Counted from the first letter of the stretch, positions 54,015-64,000 are shown. The stretch: 64,000 bases of DNA from Arion vulgaris (GCA_020796225.1 CM036775.1:11397171-11461170); one strand, 5' to 3'. The notes: generated by a model not told the origin, from the sequence alone. Numbers and translations: made by a program.

Positions 54015-54759
54015 GAACTGGAAAACAACCATGAACCAGTCAAGCTCCACACAATGGAAAGTAAGCGTGAACAGACAAGCAAAGTAAAGCAGTAGTGAAA
54101 GCACACCCAAGTTTAAAGACAGCCAAAGTGATTCACATCCTTTACAGTTTACTTGTGAGAAAATTCCATCGGAGAATAGCGATATTATTGCATCGTATCC
54201 GGAAGAATCTAGAAATCAGCCTTCAGCATCTGAGTTGCTCTTCAGGCAGAAAGATAGTAATTTATCACCACATCCTTTTTCATCATCCCTTGATCCAATG
54301 ATCACTTGTTCTGTATCATCACCATCCGTCTCCAAGGAACACTCAATGGCAGAAGCAACTCAGTGCTAACCCCTAGTGCTATCACAAAAAACCTTTCCAC
54401 ATTTGACATAGATGTCAGCTCTCCAGAACTCACTGAAGATAACAAAACCTGCATCCAAAAGATATTTGCTATGCAGCTTCCTCCAAGCTTGAACCTGATC
54501 CTTTAACTTAGAAGCATTCAGACAAATCTGATGAATCCAAATCAACATCCCAAGCTTCAAAGAATGATTTCACATTATCAGACAATGTCCAAAGAAAAAT
54601 TGATGATGTCAACCTCAATGATATAACACATTTAGATGATGTGTTCATGAGAAAGAGTATCAGAAGGACGAAAAATTCGAGACTTCATGGAAAGTCCCAT
54701 CCGGTGACAAAACTCTCCAACCAGCAGTTTGGTAGAGGACCTTACTATAGTTCAATGTA
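54015..54759 (+). pseudogene. Unidentified coding block, frame-broken
   Basis: Coding-like sequence runs for about 740 bp but changes frame at least three times. Pieces: ELENNHEPVKLHTMESKREQ (54016 on); PKFKDSQSDSHPLQFTCEKI and FRQKDSNLSPHPFSSSLDP (about 54107-54369); LSTFDIDVSSPELTEDNKTC (to 54505); then SDKSDESKSTSQASKNDFTL and HLDDVFMRKSIRRTKNSRLH, ending RGPYYSSM at TAA 54757-54759. The start is preceded by an acceptor-like TTTTTCTTAATCAG. The composition (Ser/Asp-rich with a basic RKSIRRTK motif near the C-terminus) suggests a nuclear or chromosomal protein, but I do not recognise the family. It is either a last exon with sequence errors or a decaying exon. Confidence 0.5.
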
Positions 54760-54794
54760 ATTTTAAATATAAGAATAGAAACCATATCTTCAAC

Positions 54795-55045
54795 ATAATC
54801 TTCTTCTTTAAACGCTCCATATCTACCACCTGTTAACCACTTTGTGTGATTTGTATGTGAACAGAGCCTAAGAGCGATTGTACATTGTGCGTTATGCGCC
54901 AACAAGTAGGCCAGCACCTCCGATTTCTGCGATGCTTTTTATTTACTAGGGTAGCTTCCTAGGATCTATATCAGTCGCCTCTTACAACATGCCTTGTAGG
55001 TTGCAGTGGTACTAATCTTTGCTTCCTTGCGCGCCCGGTATCACA
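54795..55045 (-). mobile_element. SINE family 1, subfamily B
   Basis: Left tail CTTCTTCTTTAAACGCTCC, core CACCTCCGATTTCTGCGATG, hairpin CGCCTCTTACAACATGCCTT, head GCGCGCCCGGTATCACACGG. The inserted copy lies just after the coding block. Confidence 0.8.
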
Positions 55046-55159
55046 CGGCGTCAACAGGATCAATAATGGTTATAATTAAAACAGTTTGTTCATTAACACA
55101 TTCAGGAGCGTCTAACTGATTGGATTAGATCATGGATGCTTATTCATGAGACCTAGGTT

Positions 55160-55440
55160 CTCTCACTCTCTCGGTCGTTCTTTTTTCAGCCATTTTTATC
55201 ATTCTTATTGTGATATATATTAACAGCCTTTGCCAAAAAGTTTTTTTTACGTCACATCTTCAGTAGGCTGTCATTTGGAACTCTGGTGCTTGTCATTCTG
55301 CGACATGTCCAATTTCAACCAGCATTTACTGGGTTCGCTCTCCATCAGCCTTTGACTATCCCCAGCCGACCTGCAAGGCAGCAGGTTAGACCTGGGTTCG
55401 ATCCCCTGTTCGAACATTTTTTCGATTACATTTTTAATTA
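55160..55440 (-). mobile_element. SINE subfamily C with a tRNA-like head
   Basis: Subfamily C tail at the left (GAACGACCGAGAGAGTGAGA on the minus strand), the GGTTGAAATTGGACATGTCG core, and at the right a tRNA-like end with plus-strand GGGTTCGATCCCC. This head differs from those at 39211 and 12391 while the tail is shared. Confidence 0.6.
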
Positions 55441-55549
55441 CATTTTTTTGCTGTCGGGGCATAAATAAAAAATCCTAACCTGAAAAGTGTTGCGCCGACT
55501 GCACTAACTATGCGGCCATTAAATTCCTCAGACTCAGTGTTTGGGGAAA

Positions 55550-55980
55550 TTTAGTGATCTTGTGTGTGCTTGTTCTAAGGCACTTTGTAAGCTGTTATTA
55601 ATTTAATTAAGGCCGTTCTTGATGCCGTCACTCCATCTTTTGCGTGGTCTTCCTCTTGCTTTGTACTCATTATACCTTTTCAGTGTGTCTCTCTGTGGTA
55701 GATGATACCAGAGTATTCTTGTCATGTGTCCAAACCATTTAATCTGTTGTTCTTTTATGAATTGCATGACTGGTTTCACATCCAGTCTTCTAATTTCTTC
55801 ATTTCGAATTTGGTCTCGTATTGTCACACCTGCAGCTTTGCTAATCTCTGTTGTTATAATTTTCTGCTCATTAGCTGCTGTTATTAGCCATGTTTGCCAC
55901 TGATAACATAGTGTTGGCCAGAAACTTGTTTCTATTAGATTTGCTTTTTTTAGCAGTATCTCTTTATGTGACAACAGTGG
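55550..55980 (-). mobile_element. RTE-like LINE C-terminal fragment
   Basis: Open frame: [72 protein letters not shown]. Its 5' part has been tandemly copied rightwards. Confidence 0.85.
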
Positions 55981-56265
55981 TGTTAACTGTCCTAGTAGCT
56001 GTATGGCACTGGTAACATAGTGTTGGCAAGAAAATCGTTCTTATAAGATTTGCTTTAGTTGTTAGCAGTATCTCTTTATGTGACAACAGTGGTGTTAACT
56101 GTCCCAGTACCTGTATAGCACTGGTAACATAGTGTTGGCCAGAAAATTGTTCTTATGAGATTTGCTTTAGTTGTTAGCAGTGTCTCTTTATGTGACAACA
56201 GTGGTGTTAACTGTCCCAGTACCTGTATGGCACTGGTAACATGGTGTTGTCCAGAAAATTGTTTA
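55925..56265. repeat. About 111-bp tandem repeat of RT-coding sequence, 3 copies
   Basis: The unit contains AACATAGTGTTGGCCAGAAA, GATTTGCTTTAGTTGTTAGC and TATGTGACAACAGTGGTGTT. It is the LCYQ-coding part of the adjoining RTE copy. Confidence 0.85.
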
Positions 56266-56739
56266 CCATTTGACTGGTGTCCCTCGCTATACAGGCAGGG
56301 CTTAGCCGTCTTCAGAAGTAACTTATTAACCGATTAGCTATTGAATTGAACAATGGGTTGTGGCTAAATTAAATTTAGGTACTATTTTCCATTGCAGGTG
56401 TATGTACAAATTCAGTTGCAATTTTCTTAATTATTAACAGATTTTTATGAGTAATATACAATTTTGTAGATAAATGAATTTTCTTTAAGATCGTTCTAAA
56501 TCAAATAAATAGTGGAGCTCCCAGCAGCTTATTAAGCCAATCAGTTATTTATGACTTTCTGCTGATGGTATTCAATACTAAGGTGGAAAAAACATTAGGA
56601 CACAGAACGAAGTATTTCTGTTAATCAACTAACTAAATCCAAATAAAGAAAGATCACAATATGGGAAATGAACTGTTTAAAAAAAGCCGTCAATGTTACA
56701 AGATGGAATATATTGAGAAATGAGAACATTAGAAATGTC
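56266..56739. other. No recognised feature
   Basis: AT-rich sequence between the RT-derived array and the next LINE fragment. I see no exon or known repeat. Confidence 0.45.
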
Positions 56740-57015
56740 ATTGGAATCATACCATGCATCCAACATATTAATAGAAAAGAAATAAAATAGCTTGGTCACC
56801 TACTGAGAATGAAATCAGATCTATTACCATCTTGCACCTATAACAACAGGCAACTCTGACACAGAGGAAGAGCAAGAACCAGATGGATAGATAATATCAT
56901 AGATATCCTGCGACATCAAAGACTAACATCTACAGATGCAACACACCTGGCACAGGATAGAAAACTGAAACTCCCACAACACTTTACGGCACATGTGGAT
57001 AAGACAAAACAAGTG
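56740..57015 (+). mobile_element. LINE C-terminal fragment
   Basis: Reads [40 protein letters not shown] and [16 protein letters not shown]; sister of 6330-6640. Confidence 0.75.
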
Positions 57016-57044
57016 AAGTGTTTACATATTTACTCTTTTATTAA

Positions 57045-57560
57045 TTGTTAGGGAGTTGGAGATGGATAAGGAGGATGTTCTTCGGCCTCATCATTATTGC
57101 CTGTGCATGGTGATGATAAGTCAAGCTGAGGTTTCTTGGGTAGCTCGCATGGTAGGGATGTTGTAGAGCAAAGTGGAGCATGCAGGAAAACTGCTTCCAG
57201 TATGAGGATGGAGGTTGAAGCAGTTACTGCTGTCATCCATTGGCTCTCTGCGACTATGTTTATTGAGGCCGTTGTATCCAAAATGACAAATTTCAGTTTG
57301 AGTGGATGTTGTCTATCAAAATTTCTAACCTTCAGAGACTGTTCTCGGCATGCAGGTGTTTGTGACAATTAGAGAGCGAACATGTTTACATCAACAGAAA
57401 ATGGGAAATTCTCTTCACGTTTGCCTGTTGAATAAAGACATTAAAATGGATGTTGAATTGATTAACAAATTTTACCAAACTCTCGATCAACACATGTCAA
57501 AATAAATGCCTTGCGTAGATTACAAGCGGAAGTTAAATCAGAACACATTAATATAAAGAT
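57045..57560 (+). mobile_element. LINE with RNase H domain, degraded
   Basis: 57136-57372 encodes ACRKTASSMRMEVEAVTAVI (second acidic RNase H strand, MEVEA) and LSATMFIEAVV. Later pieces resemble 40045-40420 in shifted frames. A deletion removes much of the middle. Confidence 0.65.
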
Positions 57561-57584
57561 AGCACTTTTGCTTTTGAAGATTTA

Positions 57585-57740
57585 GGACCATGGAGGAGAT
57601 GGATTCAGGATGTAACTGATGGTTTGAGCATGACGGTTGCAGAAGCGGGACAATTTGCCTACTAGAGAGAGAATTCAGAAGGACTATTAGGGTGGCAAAG
57701 AGTTCTGCTCAAGCTATTTGATGATGATAGCACTAATTTT
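57585..57740 (+). mobile_element. RTE-like LINE C-terminal fragment
   Basis: [24 protein letters not shown] reading, then RRTIRVAKSSAQAI-like; it ends GATGATGATAG. It is the same subfamily as 17290. Confidence 0.7.
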
Positions 57741-57954
57741 ATATGAATTTTTCTTGGCTCAATGTACAGCAGGTGGGTTATTTTAATAGATAATCTTGGT
57801 GCACGCTGCAGCAGTTGGTAAAGATGTGTTAAATAATCTATATATTGTTATATATATTTTTGTATATTTGATAGCATCAGAAAGATATTAAGATCCAAGC
57901 AAATAATAAACACACAGAAACTGGGAATCATCAAATATTACATAAACTCATTAT

Positions 57955-58190
57955 TCTTGTTTGATTGATTGATGAAATCATCAACATTGCACTTTGGTGA
58001 GTAACTGTGAGTGCTCTGATCTCTTTCTTACACAGGAAGATCTCAGCCACAGTGCACAAACTCCGTAGCACCAGCGAGCGTCTCCAATGTAAATTAGAAG
58101 ATAGTACAAATATTTTGAAGGAATTAAAATTTGTAATTTGTTCAAATAGTTGTTGCCTTGAAGAAACTTTCCGGCCTGTTCTTCTAAATT
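57955..58190 (+). mobile_element. Repeat family S7
   Basis: Single plus-strand copy: TTTGATTGATTGATGAAATC, GCACTTTGGTGAGTAACTGT, CTTACACAGGAAGATCTCAG, GTAGCACCAGCGAGCGTCTC and a decayed end. Confidence 0.7.
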
Positions 58191-58229
58191 TTGAACTGAC
58201 AAGAGTTCTTTTACATGCTCAACTTGAAC

Positions 58230-58345
58230 ATGGGACCTACCATAGGTGCTCTGATCTCCGCCTCAACAAATCCAGCACTGGCCAGCAGCCCAACATGCCA
58301 GTTCGATGTTGATTCATCAATCTCTTTGTATATTTAATATGTTGT
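58230..58345 (-). mobile_element. LINE with RNase H domain, 3'-end scrap
   Basis: CATAGGTGCTCTGATCTCCG and CCAACATGCCAGTTCGATGT match 43140-43220. Confidence 0.7.
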
Positions 58346-58374
58346 TATATAAAAGTAGAGCATATTCTTCTCCT

Positions 58375-58775
58375 TTTTTTCTCAGATCATGTTTGCCTCA
58401 CAGCGTCAGGTCAAGAAGAGATTTCTAAACGACGCTTGAATCGCTTCATAGGTTGTGTCTTCGTCACCTCTGTTATTTCTGACGTCCATCTTTCGTCGGG
58501 TCTTTTGCTTTGTACCCATTGTATCGTAGCAGCATTGCTCTTTGAGGTGCACTGTCTGTTGGTAATCTGCTTACTTGGACGAACCATTTAATTTGTTGTT
58601 TCTTGATGAAGTCTAGTACTGATGTTGTACCACTTTTTTCCTGATGTCTTCATTTCTCAACTGGTCTCTTCTGTTACACCCAGCATTCTGTGTAGACACT
58701 TCATCTCTGTCGTGACTAGTTTTCTTCTATCATTTGTTGTCAGTGACCAGGTTTGGCACTGGTACGTAATGTGGG
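58375..58775 (-). mobile_element. RTE-like LINE C-terminal fragment
   Basis: A broken copy of 29660-30165, from GCCTCACAGCGTCAGGTCAA to GGTTTGGCACTGGTACGTAA. Confidence 0.75.
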
Positions 58776-58789
58776 AGAAAGAGAGGATG

Positions 58790-59225
58790 TACTAGGAAAC
58801 AAACTTTGCTGAGAGAGGGAAGAATTATCGGACTCAATTCCATGGAAAAGACTGTCGAAAGTACCCAAGACAGAGAGGTATGGAGAAATCACTTACAAGC
58901 CCTATGTAGCTATAACGGTCTGAGAGTAATATATATAAACTTGAAGATGCGATTGAGAAGCAGAATGTCAGAGTGTACCATCAGAAGAGATGAACAGAAT
59001 TTACTGGAAGTTCATTGCAGCCAATCTTTGATGTTGTTGCTTACTGATGATAATGTAGCATGTGCTACAGAGTTTGTGCTTTGTTGTCTGACCCTAGAGC
59101 AGATCAAGCATGGAAATATGCATATAGAAGAAGAGGTAGAGGAGAGAAGAACTATCAGTGTGTATACCCTTTGACATCTGCTAGGGAAGACTGAGCACCT
59201 ATGGGTGTCATCGGTTCAGTAACCA
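58790..59225 (+). mobile_element. LINE with RNase H domain, 3' portion
   Basis: 58975-59210 matches the minus-strand copy at 48786-49010. The open frame 58806-59174 is LINE-derived (INLKMRLRSRMSECTIRRDE). Confidence 0.6.
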
Positions 59226-59234
59226 ATAACCTAA

Positions 59235-59995
59235 AGGGTCTGACATCAAAGGATTGACTTCATTGCACCAGGTTTAACATAGAAGGATTGACTTCATTGC
59301 ACCAGGTTTAACATAGAAGGATTGACTTCATTGCACCAGGTTTAACATAGAAGGATTGACTTCATTGCACCAGGTTTAACATCACAGGATTAACTTCATT
59401 GCACCAGGTTTAACGTTGAAGTTGACTTTTTGCACCAGGTTTACGTTGAAGATTGACTTCATTGCACCAGGTTTAACGTTGAAGATTGACTTCATTGCAC
59501 CAGGTTTAACGTAGAAGGATTGACTTTATTGCACAAGGTTTAACGTTGAAGGATTGACTTCATTGCACCAGGTTAAACGTTGAAGGATTGACTTTATTGC
59601 ACCAGGTTTAACATAGAAGGACTGACTTCATTGCCCCAGGGTTTAACATAGAAGGATTGACTTCATTGCACCAGGTTTAACGTTGAAGGATTGACTTTAT
59701 TGCACCAGGTTTAACATCACAGGATTGACTTCATTGCCCCAGGTTTAACTGACTGCCAGGTAACTAAGGATTGACTTCCATTGCACCAGGTTTAACATAG
59801 AAGGATTGACTTCTTGCACCAGGTTTAACATAGAAGGATTGACTTCCATTGCACCAGGTTTAACATAGAAGTATTGACTTCTTGCACCAGGTTTAACATA
59901 GAAGATTGACTTCATTGACCAGGTTTAACATAGGATTGACTTCATTGCACCAGGTTTAACGTTGAAGGATTGACTTCATTGCACCAGGTTTAACT
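59235..59995. repeat. 33-bp minisatellite, about 23 copies, from a SINE tail
   Basis: The unit is AAGGATTGACTTCATTGCAC + CAGGTTTAACATAG. The same words end SINE family S2 (41990-42205: GGATTGACTTCATTGCACCG), so the array grew from that tail. Variants AACGTTGAAGG, AACATAGAAGG and AACATCACAGG interleave. Confidence 0.9.
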
Positions 59996-60265
59996 ATGAA
60001 CCGGGCACAATAGGCTGAGTGACCATCTATTCAACAATTACAAGATAAGCCCTACTGACATATGCACATGTGGCATCAGCAAGTGACAGGGACACACATC
60101 ATGCAAGAGTGTCCAACATATAATTAACTCAAGAAACACACATAGTCAACCACCCCATGTCAGTCCAAGACATACTACAAGGAGATGTACATTGATCCGG
60201 TTGATCACTAACTACTTTAGAAGTAAACAAGTCAATGTCTGAAATAGTTGGAAGAAGAAGAATAC
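59996..60265 (+). mobile_element. LINE with RNase H domain, C-terminal tail
   Basis: Reads GTHIMQECPTYN and a CQSKTYYKEMYIDPVDH-like end, matching the minus-strand copy at 11275-11500. Confidence 0.7.
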
Positions 60266-60606
60266 TGCTTCTATATAATTTCAGTTTAGTTTTAAGATTT
60301 AATACTTTGGTTTTCTAGATTTTGTTGAGCATTGCAAAAGTTTGACTTGCTATCTAGATTTTTCAAATGATGTCCTTTTCTGATCAATCAACATCCTGCG
60401 ATAATGTACTTACCATGTATACAAAATCTTTCTCTATGATGTAATTTTGTAACATAATTGAGTGTTATGATTTTTGATTATTTCTGATTTCTGTAGTTTT
60501 TGCAATATTAAATTTAAATAGTATTGTTTGAGCTGTTCTTGAAAGTGTATCTATTTTCGTTTCAGCATCTTCGTATCGACTAACTAAACGACTAAAATTA
60601 TCGGGC
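60266..60606. other. No recognised feature
   Basis: AT-rich sequence before the microsatellite. Confidence 0.45.
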
Positions 60607-60955
60607 GTGGTAGTAGCAGTAATGATAGTAGTAGTACTAGTAATAATAGTAATAGTATTAGTAATAGTATTAGTAATAGTAGTAGTAATAGTAGTAGTAG
60701 TAGTGGTATTAGAAGTGATAGTAGTAGTAATAGTAGTAGTAATAGTATTAGTAGTGGTATTAGTAGTAGCAATAGTAGTGGTAATAGTAGTAGTAATAGT
60801 AAAAGTAATAGTAGTAGTAGTAAAAGTAATAGTAGTAGTAGTAGTAAAAGTAATTGTAATAGTAGTAGTAGTAGTAGTAGCAATTGTAGTAATAGTAGTA
60901 GTAGTAGTAATTGTAGTAGTAGTAGTAATAATAGTTGCAGTAGAAGTACAACAGT
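60607..60955. repeat. TAG/TAA trinucleotide microsatellite
   Basis: About 350 bp of GTA/ATA triplets (GTAGTAATAGTAGTAG) with scattered AAG and ATT variants. It produces long Val- or Leu/Tyr-rich open frames on both strands that are not genes. Confidence 0.95.
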
Positions 60956-61024
60956 AAGATCAAATGTGATAATGCAACTAAAATACATTTTTTAAAAATT
61001 ATTAAAGTGCAACATTCTTCTTCA

Positions 61025-61515
61025 CCTTTCAACTCCCAATGGAGCACATGTCTTCAACAAACTTCTACCAGCTTTTCTTCTCTCTTGTCCTCCCTTCCAA
61101 TTAACCAATTTTGGCAGTTTTCTGACAGGAATGAAGGTTAGTCGGCATCACCGGATCCTTTTGCTTTCCGCGATACATCAGTTGTTCCCCCAGCACCCCA
61201 ACTCTCTCCGTAAGAAACCTTCCCTAGTTTGGATGGTTGAGTTAGATTATTTCTTATTGTTGTACTGTCCATGTTTGTTGAAGATTTGTGGCTAATTTTG
61301 TCTACGGAGAAAGGTAGCCAGCCCATGCATGACTCTCCAGGTCGCTTCTTACGATATGCCTGGCAGGTACACATTGCTGCATATTCTTTCCTCCCTTTCA
61401 ACCAGTCGCATCATTGGCCTACTTCTACTTTAGTGCCTCTTATGACATGCCTTATGGGGCACAGTGTAACAATTCTTTTCTCCCCTTGCGAGCCCCAGCA
61501 ACACACGGGGGTACA
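61025..61515 (-). mobile_element. Two diverged SINE family 1-like copies
   Basis: The hairpin word recurs as GTCGCTTCTTACGATATGCC (about 61342) and GTGCCTCTTATGACATGCCT (about 61432), each followed by a head-like end, the second closing CTTGCGAGCCCCAGCAACAC. Both are much more diverged than other copies. Confidence 0.5.
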
Positions 61516-61557
61516 GTAAATTTGCAATGATGGAGAAATGGTGGTAGGACTACTTAC

Positions 61558-61599
61558 CCTTCCTAGCAGCCGACTTGGGAGTGGTTGGTTTGCCTGTGC
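61558..61599 (-). CDS. Candidate 42-nt microexon, unidentified gene
   Basis: The minus strand has a strong acceptor TTTTTTCCCCTTCTAG at 61600 and a consensus donor AGG|GTAAGT at 61557. The 42 nt between read, in one frame, TGKPTTPKSAARK, a basic Pro/Ser linker typical of disordered nuclear proteins. No partner exon could be joined with confidence, so this is a splice-site-based suggestion. Confidence 0.4.
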
Positions 61600-61689
61600 C
61601 TAGAAGGGGAAAAAACATGTTTTAATTGTATGTAATATATTGGAGAAAACATAAAAAAATTATGTCCTTGTACTTTTCTTTGACCAACC

Positions 61690-62110
61690 TCACATGATTG
61701 ATCTATTTATTTATATTCTCTTCATGTCCAATTTGTCATATACAGCTTCCAAAAGCATGTCCATTTTTGCCGTTATGTCACCTTTCTATTAATTATTTCC
61801 ACACAACTAGGACACAATATTTCAACTGTCTTTCAACCATTCTTCTCCATGTTTCTTTTGGACGTCAATTCCTCCTCTTCCTATCCGTTGTCCATTGGAG
61901 ACCTGTGCTAGTTAATGTCTTTACTGACATTCGATACACATGACCAATACACCTCCATCTTTGTCTTTTAATGATGGTCTCCAATGATGTACAGTTTGTT
62001 TGTTTTACAATATCTTCATTTGCTATTGTATTTGGCCAGAAAATGTGCAGGATTCGTCTTAAACATTTATATTGGAGTGTCTCCAGCTTTTCTGGAAAGT
62101 CAGCTTACAG
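61690..62110 (-). mobile_element. LINE C-terminal fragment
   Basis: Minus strand: PNTIANEDIVKQTNCTSLET, IIKRQRWRCIGHVYRM, LQWTTDRKRRN and ETWRRMVERQLK. It is the same family as 985-1380. Confidence 0.75.
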
Positions 62111-62360
62111 CTCATACTACTGTATAATAACACTTCTAGGACACTGCTTCTATTGAACCATGTATTGCTCACTACTATATAATAACACTTCAAGGACACT
62201 ACTTCTATAGAACCATGTATTGCTCGCTACTGTTTAATAACACTTCTAGGACACTACTTCTATACAACCATGTATTGCTCTCTATTGCATAATAACACTT
62301 CTAGGACACTACTTCTATAGAACCATGTATTGCTCACTACTGTATAATAACACTTCTATA
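62110..62360. repeat. About 58-bp tandem repeat, 4-5 copies
   Basis: The unit is ATAATAACACTTCTAGGACA + CTACTTCTATAGAACCATGT + ATTGCTCACTACTGT. Confidence 0.9.
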
Positions 62361-62799
62361 GTCCGTTCAACAACTCATGCCCACAGTCCAATGCGAATTG
62401 TATCAAAACCATCTATTTCACAGTAGCGAAACTTTGCACCCAACCTTAGAATTATACAGACGCAAATGTCTGATGGAAGAAATTGCTATAGGAAACCTGG
62501 ATTTGATAATATAACAGTTTCCTTTGATGTTGGCGGCATATTTGGTTAGTCTGATACAGAATTTTAGTTTTTACAGTAATCGCACACATATGACATTTGA
62601 TGACAAGTCTCATGCAAAGGCGTCTCAGTTTATACATGGGGGCCAATGTTGATACTTGCAATACAGTCATGAAATAAACAAGAAATGTAGACATAGTTGT
62701 ATTATTGTTTTTAAATAACTTAAATTACAGTTAAAGATAGCTGCCATGTCATAATGCCATCCCCCTTTCACGTCCAGGCTTGGGACTGACAATGGCGGA
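62361..62799. other. No recognised feature
   Basis: Unique-looking sequence; the 80-codon minus-strand open frame at 62694-62452 has no recognisable features. Confidence 0.4.
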
Positions 62800-63150
62800 G
62801 TTCAAGTAGTAGTATGTCCCTTGCGGAACGTCGCATTCATCACAGCCAGCCTGAAAAGCTCTATGTCTCTTGCAAGTTCTTCTGCTTCTTCCAGCGTCAT
62901 GTTCAAGGTTTCTTTAATGCTCTGCTGCCATCTTCGTCTTGGTCGTCTCCTACCTCGTTTTCCAGAAATCATGCCTTCCATTACCTTTCTCTTCAGACCA
63001 CTGTGGCCAAAATATTTCATTTTCCGGGACATAATGTTATTTATGAGCCAATGCTCCGTGATATTCAGGTCTTGTAGGATGTCTTTGTTTCTTCTCTTCT
63101 CTGTCCAACATGTTTTAAGAACTTTTCTGTAGCACCTTGTTATGGTGGAG
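62800..63150 (-). mobile_element. RTE-like LINE C-terminal fragment
   Basis: Open frame: SRKMKYFGHSGLKRKVMEGM, GKRGRRRPRRRWQQSIKETL, NMTLEEAEELARDIELFR and NATFRKGHTTT. Relative of 31690-32395. Confidence 0.85.
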
Positions 63151-63214
63151 ACAGTTTCAAATTGCTACTTCTTCGTTACAATGTGTGTGTGTTAACATAT
63201 GTGGTAAACTTTCC

Positions 63215-63806
63215 ACCCTCATAGTTCCCTGGTGAAAAGGTCTTATTCCATCATCTCCCTATTCTTCAGTCTGATCCTGAGACACGTCCAGTCTTCCAAC
63301 ACTATCCTTTGGTGGCTTACAGACGGGACAGAAGCCTCAAGGATTTGTTGGTACCTGATCGCCTCAAGCCTAATATCCAGAGTCACTTTGGCACCATCCA
63401 GTGCGGACGTCGACGATGTTACACATGTGCATATGTAATACAGACCCGCACTGTCTCTTTTCCATAAGCTACGTATGCCATTCAAGACAGTTTCACGTGT
63501 GAGTCCAGTAATATCATCTATGCCATCACCTGCAAGCGATCAACAAGTCCTATATTGGCGAAACCGGTAAGAGACTCAGTGACCGATTCGCCCAACACTT
63601 CCGCGATATTCGCCAATGCTCTGCGACTCCTGTGGCTACCCATTTCAACGATACTGGCCATTCAGGAGTTGACGATGTCAAGGTCACAGCCATCCGATCA
63701 TGTTCCTCCGATGATCGCAGTCGGTTCGCCCTGGAGAACCGTTTTATTTCATTCTATGGCACTTTGAGACCTCTTGGACTCAACGCATTACATTCCTATG
63801 CTTCTT
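63215..63806 (+). mobile_element. Penelope-like element, GIY-YIG endonuclease region
   Basis: 63215-63460 encodes VAYRRDRSLKDLLVPDRLKP and CGRRRCYTCAYV, the linker and Cys-rich motif after the RT of Penelope-like elements. 63490-63806 encodes NIIYAITCKR and, after a one-base frame change near 63540, YIGETGKRLSDRFAQHF, the GIY-YIG core with its conserved Arg, ending LRPLGLNALHSYAS and a stop. A TAA at about 63462 also breaks the frame. The RT is missing and the 3' end runs past the window. Confidence 0.85.
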
Positions 63807-64000
63807 AGTACTGTCTTATCTCGTCCCTTGTTATCTATATGTGTGTTTGCTCCATATATGTGTCATTTATCCACTATATTGTTTATTGTTTCTCTTCTTT
63901 TCCACTTTCGGTTTTTGTGTCCACTCATTTCGTTGTTCGTTTTTATTCCCAGATTTTCATTATATAGGTTTATGTTTCCACATGTAATCGTCCATTTGTA

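Noticed and set aside
60584..61047. Long Val-, Leu- and Tyr-rich open frames on both strands
   Set aside because: They are read-throughs of the TAG/TAA microsatellite.

Overview
This is eukaryotic, repeat-saturated DNA from an invertebrate. Genes are split by large introns, and a conserved metazoan gene is interrupted every few kb by non-LTR retrotransposon scraps, SINEs and minisatellites. The 18S rRNA 5' end present twice on the minus strand has a lophotrochozoan look; I suspect a mollusc, possibly a cephalopod, but the sequence alone does not prove it.

Host genes. The main gene is a SUDS3/SDS3 homologue (Sin3-HDAC corepressor subunit). It runs on the plus strand in ten exons from 2979 to 43103, and I rebuilt it exon by exon into one open frame of 368 codons. 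Its seventh intron (35723-38081) is a U12-type AT-AC intron. Directly upstream and divergent, separated by about 400 bp, are two exons (2576-2013 and 792-616, minus) of a HARBI1-like gene that leaves the window to the left; its first exon carries an in-frame stop. A frame-broken coding block of unknown identity lies at 54015-54759, and a candidate 42-nt microexon at 61558-61599 (minus).

Repeats by region. 1-15 kb: tRNA-headed SINEs, LINE 3' ends and a 1.94-kb retroposon with a 5'ETS/18S head (12391-14327). 15-35 kb: RTE-like and RNase H-bearing LINE fragments, two hAT-like MITEs in the window (21.2 and 46.4 kb), and a run of minisatellites at 22.3-24.0, 28.0-29.0 and 34.1-34.5 kb. 35-43 kb: the U12 intron, a tandemly copied exon end with splice donor at 38.2 kb, and SINEs. 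43-64 kb: almost wholly retroelement debris, a second rDNA-headed retroposon (51618-53626), minisatellites at 48.4, 56.0, 59.2 and 62.1 kb, a TAG/TAA microsatellite at 60.6 kb, and a Penelope-like GIY-YIG fragment at the right edge.

The strongest novel signal is the pair of about 2-kb elements that start at a common point in a pre-rRNA leader, run through the 5'ETS into the first part of 18S, continue through GC-rich sequence and end in the tail of a local SINE family. Both are flanked by target-site duplications. The same SINE tail is found on other heads, so this looks like modular retroposons sharing one 3' end.
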